A stretch of DNA of 40,930 nucleotides from Candidatus Anaerobiospirillum stercoravium (GTDB lineage Bacteria > Pseudomonadota > Gammaproteobacteria > Enterobacterales > Succinivibrionaceae): positions 1 to 40,930 of the forward strand of contig DXIF01000056.1 in assembly GCA_019113025.1 (NCBI GenBank). The letters are read 5' to 3'. The notes under the pieces were generated by a model that was not told the DNA's origin, did no database searches, and saw nothing but the letters and a program-made list of their open reading frames with translations. A program made the translations under genes and the position numbers. Positions 16,468 to 24,780 of this stretch are shown one piece after another; within the stretch, counting starts at the first letter, position 1; every line of letters starts with the position of its first letter.

Positions 16468-16842
16468 TTTGCGTTCCTAACTATAGTACCCAGTGCAAGC
16501 AAAAGCCCCACGTGCCCCGGCTTGCTCTTCCGGCAGCTTGGCAACTTGCACTCTTAACCTAAGGTAACCTAAGGCCACCCAAGTGGTCTAGATCCTCTCA
16601 TTAATCCTTTCATTTTAGTTAGGGCCTAGAGCTAGAGCAAGCAACGAGAGGCGCGCTATTGCCCGCCGTCACAAAGAACGAAAAAAATTGGCACGCGGCC
16701 GCCGCCGCTGCCGCACGGCAGGGCAGACTGCCCGCATCCGGGCGGGCTGCGCGCAAAATAAAGCGCCCCGCTGCCCGGCATGAGCCGGGCCAAAGCGGGG
16801 CGCTTTGCTCTAACCTAGCGCGCTGGCGCTGGGCTTAGCTTA
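16468..16842. other. Intergenic region between purC and pykA
   Basis: It holds the presumed pykA promoter side and, near purC, a strong terminator. A GC-rich stretch at 16690-16750 has further stems (GCCGCACGGC, GCCCGCATCCGGGC). No gene is visible. Confidence 0.5.
16755..16807 (-). terminator. Rho-independent terminator of purC
   Basis: AAAGCGCCCCGCT pairs with AGCGGGGCGCTTT, with an inner GCCCGGC / GCCGGGC stem. On the minus strand it is followed by ATTTTG. It lies 36 bases after the purC stop. Confidence 0.85.
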
Positions 16843-17553
16843 TTACAGAGGGCAACCGATACGGCGAGCTACTTCCTCGTAGCCCTCGATGACGTCGCCT
16901 AAGCCCTGACGGAAACGATCCTTATCGAGCTTCTTGCGGGTTTCCTTGTCCCACAGACGGCAGCCATCGGGCGAGAACTCGTCGCCTAAGAACATCTTGC
17001 CCTCGAACAGACCGAACTCAAGCTTGTAGTCAACTAAGATTAAGCCAGCCTTATCAAAGAGCTCCTTTAAGACCTCGTTGATCTTGTAGGACAGAGCCTT
17101 CATCTCGTCGATTTGCTCTTGGGTGCCCCAACCAAAGGCAATGATGTGGGAATCATTAACCATTGGATCGTGCAGGGCATCGTCCTTGTAGAAAAATTCA
17201 AAGGTTGGTGGGTTGAGATCGGTACCCTCAGCAACACCTAAGCGCTTGCAGATGGAGCCAGCAGCGACGTTACGAACTACGCACTCAACTGGTAACATCT
17301 TGAGCTTCTTAACTAAGCACTCGCGGTCGGAGAGTAACTCCTCGACGTGGACAGGAACACCCGCCTCTTCTAACTTCTTCATAATGAAGAAGTTGAAACG
17401 GTTGTTGGTGCGACCCTTACGCTCTAATTGCTCGATGATCTTGCCATCGAACGCAGAGGTGTCATCACGAAAGTACATGATGTAGTGGTTTGGATCATCA
17501 GTCTCGTAAACCGACTTAGCCTTGCCGCGGTAGAGTTCCTGTTTCTTTTCCAT
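16843..17553 (-). CDS. purC: Phosphoribosylaminoimidazole-succinocarboxamide synthase
   Basis: A 236-residue SAICAR synthetase, matching E. coli PurC (237) in length. It joins aspartate to CAIR using ATP in purine synthesis. Visible motifs are [14 protein letters not shown] (ATP loop), [38 protein letters not shown] and [18 protein letters not shown] sits eight bases before the ATG. It follows bamC in the same direction, the arrangement known in E. coli. The stop is TAATAA. Confidence 0.97.
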   Translation of the reverse strand: MEKKQELYRGKAKSVYETDDPNHYIMYFRDDTSAFDGKIIEQLERKGRTNNRFNFFIMKKLEEAGVPVHVEELLSDRECLVKKLKMLPVECVVRNVAAGSICKRLGVAEGTDLNPPTFEFFYKDDALHDPMVNDSHIIAFGWGTQEQIDEMKALSYKINEVLKELFDKAGLILVDYKLEFGLFEGKMFLGDEFSPDGCRLWDKETRKKLDKDRFRQGLGDVIEGYEEVARRIGCPL

Positions 17554-17630
17554 TACCGGATTCCTACAAAAAAAGAGCTAACGCCGGGTCAAAGAATTCA
17601 CTTAGACTCCCGCCCTCCAGCACCAGTAAA

Positions 17631-17670
17631 GCTCAGCCTTGCTCAACCTGGCTCAGCCTGGCTCAGCGCT
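17631..17670. repeat. 10-bp tandem repeat, four copies
   Basis: GCTCAGCCTT, GCTCAACCTG, GCTCAGCCTG and GCTCAGCGCT follow head to tail between bamC and purC, in the purC leader. They contain no stop codon of a gene. Confidence 0.88.
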
Positions 17671-17739
17671 GGAGCATCCGGTGGCACAGATTAGCTCTGT
17701 GACCATGGTCTAACTTTGTACCCTTGAGCGATGCGGATC

Positions 17740-18936
17740 TTATTCTTCTTCGAGGAATTTAGCAAGGTAATTTGCACCTTCGCGCTTATAAATGGCAAAT
17801 TCTTGCTGGAGAGCCTGCGCAAAGCCCGCGTACAGACCTGCGACCTTGATGGTTGGCAGCGGCCGATCGTCCTCATCGTAGAAGGTGATGACGGTGTTGT
17901 CCCCTGAGACCGCGAGACGGACGATGTAAGTGCCGCTTTCAAGGCCAAATGGCTCGACGCCTAAGGCGCGATAGTAATCAGGGTCTTCCTCGCTTACCTC
18001 AACCTTGTAGTTGGAGCGCGAAATCGAGTACTCGTCGATGGTAAAGGAGTATTGCTCCAACAGGCCGCGCAAGACGTTCCAAGTAGCACTGTATGGGGCT
18101 TGGACAATCAAGGCGTCTTGATCGTTATTGTCGCGCGCAAGCAGCACATTGATGGTGTCCGGAATTTCTTCCTTGGCCTGCGATTGCAGCACCATCGCCT
18201 TGATAATGCTATTGCCCATACCTACGGCAAAGCTGCTCTTTTGGCGTAAGTTCAACGTCTCAGCCCAAGCATCGCCATCTGCGGTAAAGGAGCTAGAGGT
18301 AATAAGGGCAATGTAATAGCCGACTTGGCCATTCATGGAGTGGCCCACTTGAATCTTGTAGGTCTGGCTGTAGCGGCGCGCCTCAAACTCGGCTGAGACC
18401 GTATCGTACGGCTCACCAAAGGCGTTGTAGTCGCAAGCGGCGGTATCTAAGATCAAGCGCTCGCGGTCAGCGTTAGCAATCGGCACTTCCATAAAGCCTA
18501 AGGCCGCGACTAACAAGTCCCACGCCTCTTGCTCTGACTGCACCCCAAACTGGTTGTATGGCATAAACCACAGCACCGCGTCTTGGTCGGAATTGACGAT
18601 TTCCACGCCCATCTCCGAAACCTGCGCCACGACCGGCGGACGTACGTCCATATTGGCGCCCACTAAGGTGCGGCTTTCCTTGGTGACCTCAACTTGTGGC
18701 ACGACAAAGGTATTGTCGGTGTAAGGCTGAACCAGCTCGGATGGAACCTGTAATGGATCTACGTACTCGCGCGCCGTGGCGTGCTGATAGTAGCCCGTTG
18801 GCTCTTTGACCGGGTTATCGGTCGCATCGGTAAGGTAGTCATACGCGTCACTGACCGAGCTGCAAGCGCTGAGCAGCGCGGCACTGCTGCCCATTGCAAG
18901 GGCTAGGGCTAAGGAAGATAACTTAAGGCTTGACAA
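17740..18936 (-). CDS. bamC: Outer membrane assembly lipoprotein BamC
   Basis: A lipoprotein of the BAM complex, which inserts beta-barrel proteins in the outer membrane. The frame is open to GTG 18975, but TTG 18936 has an ideal AGGAG eight bases upstream and gives a tidy signal peptide ending in the lipobox LLSAC (residues about 21-25). The segment after the cysteine, with VPSELVQPYTDNTFVVP, matches the BamC start that contacts BamD. Two helix-grip domains follow. It sits directly upstream of purC as in other gammaproteobacteria. The length (398 residues) is somewhat above the E. coli 344. Confidence 0.88.
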   Translation of the reverse strand: MSSLKLSSLALALAMGSSAALLSACSSVSDAYDYLTDATDNPVKEPTGYYQHATAREYVDPLQVPSELVQPYTDNTFVVPQVEVTKESRTLVGANMDVRPPVVAQVSEMGVEIVNSDQDAVLWFMPYNQFGVQSEQEAWDLLVAALGFMEVPIANADRERLILDTAACDYNAFGEPYDTVSAEFEARRYSQTYKIQVGHSMNGQVGYYIALITSSSFTADGDAWAETLNLRQKSSFAVGMGNSIIKAMVLQSQAKEEIPDTINVLLARDNNDQDALIVQAPYSATWNVLRGLLEQYSFTIDEYSISRSNYKVEVSEEDPDYYRALGVEPFGLESGTYIVRLAVSGDNTVITFYDEDDRPLPTIKVAGLYAGFAQALQQEFAIYKREGANYLAKFLEEE

Positions 18937-18975
18937 TCTAACAACTCCTAAAGACCGTGACAACGAAGTGACCAC

Positions 18976-19267
18976 CCCGCGCTAACGCAAAATGCGCCTC
19001 GCGCATTGCGCGCCGACACGGCACATTGGCCCCACTATTCTAAAACATTGAGCTCAGCGCCGCCACAGCAACAGACCGCCGCACCCGCGATTAGTTCCTA
19101 TCCCCGCCTGCGCGCAGCGGCGCCCCCGGCCTACGCGCCTTGCGCGGCCACGGCGCAGCGCCGCGGGCTGCGCCGCGGTCCGGCGCGCGCGCGTGGCGCA
19201 AAAGATAACGCCTCAGACTCGCACGCAAGTCTGAGGCGTATCTTTAAGGTTAAGGGCGCGCCTGAAC
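18976..19267. other. Intergenic region with terminator, upstream of bamC
   Basis: A GC-rich stretch (19070-19200) in which an open plus-strand frame is low-complexity and not credible. The dapA gene that often precedes bamC is absent; the preceding genes are the unknown ORF and glnS. Confidence 0.5.
19203..19249 (-). terminator. Rho-independent terminator, glnS operon
   Basis: AAAGATA-CGCCTCAGACT pairs with AGTCTGAGGCG-TATCTTT. On the minus strand it ends in TTATCTTTTG. It lies about 20 bases after the stop of the 152-residue ORF, and its symmetry could also stop plus-strand transcription. Confidence 0.85.
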
Positions 19268-19726
19268 CTATTCGCTCATGCCCGGACGAATCAGAGGCTT
19301 CTTTAAGTAGTTAAAGAGGTTCTCTGCGACCATGTTGAGCACTTCCTTGATCGAGCTTAACTCTGGGTCGTACTGATTGATGAAGACTGGCTCACAATCA
19401 GGCTCGTAGTAGCAGACCGACGAGAACACGGCGTCAACATCGGTCTCCGATAAAGTCAGCGAGCAGCGGAAATCAACAAAACGCTCAACGCCCGCTTGCG
19501 CTAATAATGGGTCGCGCATGATCTTGTGGAAGTTGATCACCGACATGCTGCGATCATCTAAGAAGATGTGATCGGGACGCACGCCGACTCGCACCCAGTG
19601 CTCAGCCTTATCAAAGGCACGCTCTAACGGCGAGTCAGAGTGGAAGATGAATGGCACTTCGTAATCAGAGCCAGGTGGCGGAGTCAGCGGATCGTTGCTC
19701 TTCTCGAAATCATCATTATCAGACAT
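19268..19726 (-). CDS. Acidic protein of unknown function
   Basis: A 152-residue soluble protein, rich in Asp and Glu. It begins MSDNDDFEKSNDPLTPPPGS and contains VGVRPDHIFLDDRSMSVINFHKIMRDPLL and CYYEPDCEPVFINQYDPELSSIKEVLNMVAENLF. No signal peptide or membrane segment. GAGGAGA six bases before the ATG is a strong ribosome site. It starts 21 bases after glnS and shares its terminator, so it is almost certainly co-transcribed with glnS. I do not recognise the family. Confidence 0.75.
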   Translation of the reverse strand: MSDNDDFEKSNDPLTPPPGSDYEVPFIFHSDSPLERAFDKAEHWVRVGVRPDHIFLDDRSMSVINFHKIMRDPLLAQAGVERFVDFRCSLTLSETDVDAVFSSVCYYEPDCEPVFINQYDPELSSIKEVLNMVAENLFNYLKKPLIRPGMSE

Positions 19727-19746
19727 GGATATCTCCTCGCTCTAAA

Positions 19747-21417
19747 TTAAGCTTGAACCTTCTTGGTCTCGCGCAAAGCGACCGTTAAGTTAAAGACTGG
19801 GTGGCCCTCAGTTGAGTACTTGCTATCCACGCAGAAATAGCCCTCGCGCTCAAACTGGAAGCTATCGCCCACCTTAGCTTGAGCTAAGGAGGCCTCTAAG
19901 GCAGCATGCTCGATGACCTCAACCGAGTTCTTATCGACACATGCTAAGAAATCTTCGGCCGCACCCGGATTTGGCACCGTAAAGAGGCGCTGATAGAGCA
20001 TGACCTTGCCATCATAGTAGTTGTTGGCATCGACAAAGTGGATTACGCCCTTGGCCTTGAAGCCTTCCACGTCGCAACCGACCGAATTAGGAATAGCCTC
20101 AACGTGGACGCAGGTGACCTTGCCCGTCTCATCCTTCTCACAGGACGTGGCCTTGACGATATAGCCGTGACGCAAGCGCACTAAGCCGCCTAACTTTAAG
20201 CGCTTGTACTGCTTGTTGGCCTCTTCGCGGAAGTCAGCCTCGTCAATGAACAATTCCTTAGAGAACGAGATCTCGCGGGTTCCCAGCTCAGGCTTGTCCG
20301 GGTGATTAGGCACAGTAAAGGAAGTGGCGGTAACACCTTCGGCGCCATAATTGTCGATCACGAGCTTCAGTGGACGCAGCACCGCCATCGCACGTGGGGC
20401 ATTGGCGTTTAAGTCCTCACGGATGCAGGACTCCAGCGCGGTCATTTCCACCGTATTTTCTTGCTTGGTGACGCCGATGCGGCGGCAGAACTCGCGAATG
20501 GAAGCTGGGGTATAACCACGACGGCGTAAGCCGGAGATGGTGGTTAAGCGTGGATCATCCCAACCGTCGACATAGCCCTCATTGACCAAGAGATTGAGCT
20601 TGCGCTTGGAGGTAATCGAGTACTCCAAGTTCAAGCGGCTCATCTCATACTGATGAGGGTGGCAATCAATGCTGATGTGCTCTAGCACCCAGTCATAGAG
20701 ACGGCGGTTATCTTGGAACTCCAAGGTGCAAATGGAGTGGGTAATGTGCTCAATGGCGTCGGAGATGCAGTGGGTGAAGTCGTACATTGGGTAAATGCAC
20801 CACTTATCCCCGGTGAGGGCGTGGCTTGCATAGCGCACACGATAAATTACCGGGTCACGCATGCAGATAAAAGGCGAGGCCATATCGATCTTGGCGCGCA
20901 GGCAAGCCTTACCTTCCTCAAATTCGCCATTCTTCATCTTCTCGAATAAGGCGCGGTTTTCCTCAACCGAGCGGTCGCGGTATGGGCTATTTTTGCCCGG
21001 CTCCTTTAAGGTGCCCCGATACTCACGAATCTCATCGGCCGAGAGTTCATCGACGTAGGCTAGGCCCTGATCGATCAGCTCTACGGCAAATTGGTAGAGT
21101 TGGTCAAAGTAATCGGAGGAATGGCGCACCTCACCGGACCACTGAAAGCCCAGCCACTGCACATCGTGCTTAATCGAGTTGATGTACTCCATATCCTCTT
21201 TGACCGGATTGGTGTCATCAAAGCGCAGATTGCAGGTACCGTTATAGTCACGGGCCAAGCCAAAGTTTAAGCAGATACTCTTAGCGTGGCCAATGTGTAA
21301 GTAGCCATTAGGCTCAGGGGGGAAACGGGTTGCGACATGATCGTGACGGCCTTCCTTGAGGTCAGCATCGATGATGTCGGTAATAAAGTTGCGTGGAATT
21401 TTCTCGACCGAATCCAT
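19747..21417 (-). CDS. glnS: Glutaminyl-tRNA synthetase
   Basis: A 556-residue class I synthetase charging tRNA-Gln. From ATG 21417 ([11 protein letters not shown]), HIGH is at 41-44 within [24 protein letters not shown]. The KMSKS equivalent is ITSKRKL, and [23 protein letters not shown] is typical of GlnS. The C-terminal anticodon-binding beta-barrels follow. An upstream in-frame extension to 21456 exists, but GGAG lies seven bases before ATG 21417 and the resulting start aligns with E. coli GlnS. Confidence 0.97.
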   Translation of the reverse strand: MDSVEKIPRNFITDIIDADLKEGRHDHVATRFPPEPNGYLHIGHAKSICLNFGLARDYNGTCNLRFDDTNPVKEDMEYINSIKHDVQWLGFQWSGEVRHSSDYFDQLYQFAVELIDQGLAYVDELSADEIREYRGTLKEPGKNSPYRDRSVEENRALFEKMKNGEFEEGKACLRAKIDMASPFICMRDPVIYRVRYASHALTGDKWCIYPMYDFTHCISDAIEHITHSICTLEFQDNRRLYDWVLEHISIDCHPHQYEMSRLNLEYSITSKRKLNLLVNEGYVDGWDDPRLTTISGLRRRGYTPASIREFCRRIGVTKQENTVEMTALESCIREDLNANAPRAMAVLRPLKLVIDNYGAEGVTATSFTVPNHPDKPELGTREISFSKELFIDEADFREEANKQYKRLKLGGLVRLRHGYIVKATSCEKDETGKVTCVHVEAIPNSVGCDVEGFKAKGVIHFVDANNYYDGKVMLYQRLFTVPNPGAAEDFLACVDKNSVEVIEHAALEASLAQAKVGDSFQFEREGYFCVDSKYSTEGHPVFNLTVALRETKKVQA

Positions 21418-22116
21418 CGCCATACTCCAAACAAAAACACGAGCCCCACTGTGCAATTAGCTATGCTCAATTCAAGACCACGGATCTTAAACTCAAGCAT
21501 AATTAATTGCAGCGTGTGGGCTCCCACAAACTGCGGCCACCACAAACAAGCATGCGCGCAGCGCGCGCCCCCACGGCAGAGCGGGGTATCTATTTTGTCT
21601 CCTACCTCTGATCTTTATCAGGGGCTAAAGAAACAAAACGCGCTCAAGGCGCCGTCAATCTCACGCGATTTTAGCAAAGCGCGCGCGCAAGTTCAAAAAA
21701 ATCGGCCGCGCGCCGCGCCCCACCGCTCCCCACCACGCCCCACCGCGCCCACGCCCAATCACGCCCTATCGCGCGGGGCCCACGTGCGCTCAGCTCGCGT
21801 CCGCACGCCGCGCCTAGGCAGGCGTTTCCCCGCGGCACAAAGCGCCAGCGCCCTAAGACTACCGGGGCGCCACGGTAGTGGCGCGGTGGTGGCGCGGACG
21901 AGCGCCAAAGCGGTGATGATAAAGTGGCGCTGCGGGGCGTGGTTAGCGCGTTTTTGGTAGGCTGATGCTCATTTTTCTGGGAAATAGGCTACAATAAGCC
22001 GCACTTTTTTGAGCTAAGCCGCGAGGTTGGTTTTGCCAAGGTCTGTTAGGCCTTCTTTTGTAAGAGCACCTGGACTGCCACCTCCACCCTGAGTTTGTTG
22101 AGGGGAACTAAAAACA
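21418..22116. other. Intergenic region between glnS and maoP
   Basis: 700 bp between divergent genes. 21690-21950 is GC-rich with a 207-residue open frame that is biased and repetitive, which I reject as coding. TACAAT near 21979-21984 could be the -10 of a maoP promoter. The 22000-22090 part is a leader of unclear structure. Confidence 0.5.
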
Positions 22117-22461
22117 ATGAGCTTTGAATCCGAAAAGCAATTTAACGACTTTCAACACTTTGCCCGTGGCATCCGCCGCTCGGGCGAGTTCTCGATTCGT
22201 GAAAGTGGCATCTTAGAGCAATGCGGCACCGCCATGATGGAGCTGCACCTAGGCCAGCGCAAGCCTGCCGATGAGACCGAGAAGGTCTTCTTAGAGCAAT
22301 TACACTCCGACGACGTCATCACTGACCCATACGCCAAGATCTTCAAGAAGTATCTGCAAGTCATCCAGCCCCGCCGTCTGCACCGTCTGTGCACCGTCGG
22401 CGCCGACGACGAGATGGGGGGCGATTTTGCAGGTGGTGGCGACGACAGCTCGATCGAGTAA
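22117..22461 (+). CDS. maoP: MaoP/YifE-family protein (DUF413)
   Basis: A 114-residue protein matching the small YifE family along its length: FNDFQHFARGIRRSGEFSIRESGILEQCGTAMMEL corresponds to the E. coli [28 protein letters not shown] region. E. coli MaoP acts with the maoS site in organising the Ori macrodomain. The C-terminus is acidic (DDEMGGDFAGGGDDSSIE). GAGGGGA lies ten bases before the ATG. It stands alone between glnS and the flagellar genes. Confidence 0.85.
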   Translation: MSFESEKQFNDFQHFARGIRRSGEFSIRESGILEQCGTAMMELHLGQRKPADETEKVFLEQLHSDDVITDPYAKIFKKYLQVIQPRRLHRLCTVGADDEMGGDFAGGGDDSSIE

Positions 22462-22513
22462 GCTCAAGTCCCAGCGCTGCGCCGCAGCGCGCCCCAGCTC
22501 TTGTGCTGATACC

Positions 22514-22543
22514 CCAAGGCCAGCCCTTTTGGGCTGGCCTTGG
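22514..22543 (+). terminator. Strong hairpin between convergent maoP and fliR
   Basis: CCAAGGCCAGCCC and its exact complement flank TTTT: a 13-bp perfect stem. No strong T-run follows on either strand, but its place between two convergent genes suggests a shared terminator. Confidence 0.65.
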
Positions 22544-22572
22544 TGTATCTGCAAGAGACTGTTCTTAGCAGC

Positions 22573-22618
22573 TGTCCGCTAGGAAATGTCCGCTAGGAAA
22601 TGCCCGCTAGAAAATGCC
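22573..22618. repeat. 14-bp tandem repeat carrying the fliR stop codon
   Basis: Units of the type GCATTTCCTAGCGG (minus strand) repeat three times from the end of fliR. TAG triplets lie at 22609, 22595 and 22581 (first bases, minus strand), 14 bases apart, giving a stop in every frame. Confidence 0.88.
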
Positions 22619-23407
22619 CTCGCAAGAGGTGCCCATCAAGGTGCAGGTGTCGCTCATCAAGGTGTTGATGGCGATGGTGAAATTGCCCATGAAGGCATTG
22701 AGACTGATGGTCAGCACGAACATGCCCACGATTAAGGCCACGGCAAAGCCCATCGAGAAGACGTTGAGCTGAGGCGCCGCACGGGTCATAACACCGAAGG
22801 TGAAGTTGACCACGAGCAAGGTACAAATCGCGGCAAAGGCGGTCGACAAGGCGCATTGGAACATGGTGGCGCCAAAGAAGATCAGGGCTTCAAGGCCGGG
22901 CGGGGTAAACGCACCCGGCGCAATGGGAATAGTCTCAAAGCTCAAAAGCAAGAGGCGGATAAAGACCAAGTGGCCGTCGACGGCAAAGAACACCAAGGTG
23001 CACAAGATGGTGAAGAATTGGCCGATAATCGGGGCGTTAGTGCCCGACACCGGGTCGACTAAGGAGGCAAAGCCTAAGCCGGTTTGCATGGCAATGGCTT
23101 GACCTGCGAGCACAAAGCACTGTGCCAGATACTGGGTCATAAAGCCCAAGCCCGCCCCAATCACCATTTGCGAAATGGTGGTGACCATGCCTAAGACCGA
23201 AAAGGACTGGATGTTGGTGTCAATGGCGGGGATATTGGGCAAAAAGCATACGGTAATAGTCAGCGCGAGCAAGGCGCGCACCCGCGCGGGCACAGAACCG
23301 GCGCTAAAGGCCATAAACGCCAGGAGAAAGCCGCCCACGCGGCACAGCGGCCACATGATCGAATCGATGGAGGTGAGCAGGAACGGCTCTAGAAAGTTGA
23401 TCCCCAT
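22607..23407 (-). CDS. fliR: Flagellar export gate protein FliR
   Basis: A 266-residue inner membrane protein with about six hydrophobic segments. With FliP and FliQ it forms the core pore of the flagellar secretion system. FliR-like parts are MWPLCRVGGFLLAF, VPARVRALLALTITVCFLPN, the GLGFASLVDPVSGTNAPIIGQFF loop, and MTRAAPQLNVFSMGFAVALIVGM. Start ATG 23407 lies 28 bases after fliQ. FlhB, often next, is not in the window. Confidence 0.95.
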   Translation of the reverse strand: MGINFLEPFLLTSIDSIMWPLCRVGGFLLAFMAFSAGSVPARVRALLALTITVCFLPNIPAIDTNIQSFSVLGMVTTISQMVIGAGLGFMTQYLAQCFVLAGQAIAMQTGLGFASLVDPVSGTNAPIIGQFFTILCTLVFFAVDGHLVFIRLLLLSFETIPIAPGAFTPPGLEALIFFGATMFQCALSTAFAAICTLLVVNFTFGVMTRAAPQLNVFSMGFAVALIVGMFVLTISLNAFMGNFTIAINTLMSDTCTLMGTSCEGIF

Positions 23408-23435
23408 GACGCCCTTACCTCAAACTAGCCCGCGC

Positions 23436-23705
23436 CTACATCAAGACCGAAGGGATGGAGTGCACCAGCTCAAAGAAAAATTCCATGAGCTTATTTAAAC
23501 CCCAGTGGGCGCCCCACATCAGTCCCAGCACAGTCACTAACAGACGGGGCAAGAACGATAAGGTCTGCTCATTGATCGAGGTGGCCGCTTGGAACACCGA
23601 CACCATCAAGCCCACGCACAGCGAGGGCAGAATCGATGCCGAGACCAAGATCGCAACTAAGCCTAAGGCCGAGCGCACTACCTCAACAAAAACCTCTGGT
23701 TCCAT
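23436..23705 (-). CDS. fliQ: Flagellar export gate protein FliQ
   Basis: An 89-residue protein with two membrane helices. The conserved stretch LCVGLMVSVFQAATSINEQTLSFLPRL is diagnostic. Ribosome site GGAGG lies five bases before the ATG. It belongs to the FliPQR pore. Confidence 0.95.
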   Translation of the reverse strand: MEPEVFVEVVRSALGLVAILVSASILPSLCVGLMVSVFQAATSINEQTLSFLPRLLVTVLGLMWGAHWGLNKLMEFFFELVHSIPSVLM

Positions 23706-23733
23706 AGCTCCTCCTAAAGCCCCAACGCTTGCT

Positions 23734-23772
23734 TACCACCCTGCTTATCACCCTGCTGACCACCCTGCTGAC
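23734..23772. repeat. 12-bp tandem repeat between fliP and fliQ
   Basis: Three units of the type CCACCCTGCTGA in the 87-bp gap, with a fourth partial copy. They do not contain the fliP stop. The unit length is a multiple of three. Confidence 0.82.
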
Positions 23773-23792
23773 TTCTTACGTCGCAGCAATTT

Positions 23793-24623
23793 TTATTGCG
23801 CGGGCACCCCGATGCCGTAGGACGCGATCAAGGTACCCATAATCAAGGTCCAGCCATCGACTAACACGAACAGCATCAGCTTAAACGGCAAGGACACGAT
23901 CATCGGCGAGAGCATCATCATACCCATAGCCATGAGGATAGAGGCCACCACTAGGTCGATGATCAAGAACGGCAAGAACAGCATGAAGCCAATTTGGAAC
24001 GCGGTCTTAAGCTCAGAGACCACAAAGGCCGGGATTAAGACGTGTAGCGGCACTTCCTCAACCGTCGCCACCCGCACGTCGGCATACTCCATAAAGGCGT
24101 TTAAGTCGGTCATACGGGTTTGCTCGCGCATGAATTGGTGCAGCGGGCGCTGGCCGATTTCAATCGCCTCCCGGGCCTGAATCTGATCGTTAGCGTACGG
24201 GACAATCGCCTCATTGTAGATGCGATTTAAGGTCGGGGTCATGATGTACAAGGTCATGAAGAGCGCTAGGCCAATTAAGATCTGGTTTGAAGGCGAGCTC
24301 TGCAAGCCCATCGCCTGACGCAAGATCGCCAAGACCACGATGATGCGCACAAAGGAGGTCATCATGATGATGATCGACGGCAAGAAGGTCAACAGCGTCA
24401 TCAGCATGACCACTTGCAGCGTGATCGAATAGTCTTGGGTGCCGTCAGGATTGGTCTTGACGGTAAAGGCGGTCATGTCCAGATCGGCGCCATAGGCTAC
24501 GCTCGAGGACCAGTACAAAATCATGCCCGAGATGAGCGCAAGCATGAGCGAACCAAGCAAGAGGCGCTTTAGTCCCCTAAAGTGCGCTAGCGCCTCGTCG
24601 CGGCTCAGATTGCGATAGAACAT
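23793..24623 (-). CDS. fliP: Flagellar export gate protein FliP
   Basis: A 276-residue protein with an N-terminal signal-like helix (about 20-45), a periplasmic stretch and four membrane helices. Family motifs include LLTFLPSIIIMMTSFVRIIVVLAILRQAMG, SPSNQILIGLALFMTLYIMTP and the C-terminal LPFKLMLFVLVDGWTLIMGTL. GAGGGGA precedes ATG 24623. It is the first of the three pore genes. Confidence 0.96.
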   Translation of the reverse strand: MFYRNLSRDEALAHFRGLKRLLLGSLMLALISGMILYWSSSVAYGADLDMTAFTVKTNPDGTQDYSITLQVVMLMTLLTFLPSIIIMMTSFVRIIVVLAILRQAMGLQSSPSNQILIGLALFMTLYIMTPTLNRIYNEAIVPYANDQIQAREAIEIGQRPLHQFMREQTRMTDLNAFMEYADVRVATVEEVPLHVLIPAFVVSELKTAFQIGFMLFLPFLIIDLVVASILMAMGMMMLSPMIVSLPFKLMLFVLVDGWTLIMGTLIASYGIGVPAQ

Positions 24624-24780
24624 TCTCTTCCCCTCACAAATCGGTACTATTGCGGCTCAAGCAAGCCAAGTTCAGGCCAAGTTCAGACCCCAACCACGCC
24701 CCAACCACGCCCGCAACATCGTTCCCACCAGCACCCTCATACGGCGCAGCGGGAAGCGGAGCGCGCGCAGCGCGCCGCCG
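24624..24780. other. Gap between fliO and fliP with short duplications
   Basis: GCCAAGTTCAG is duplicated at 24665-24686, and an 11-base unit of the type CCCCAACCACG at about 24688-24711. The remainder is GC-rich. No gene is visible. Confidence 0.7.

Noticed and set aside
21337..21960. 207-codon open frame on the plus strand
   Set aside because: It starts antisense inside glnS and continues through a very GC-rich spacer; composition is that of random GC-rich DNA.
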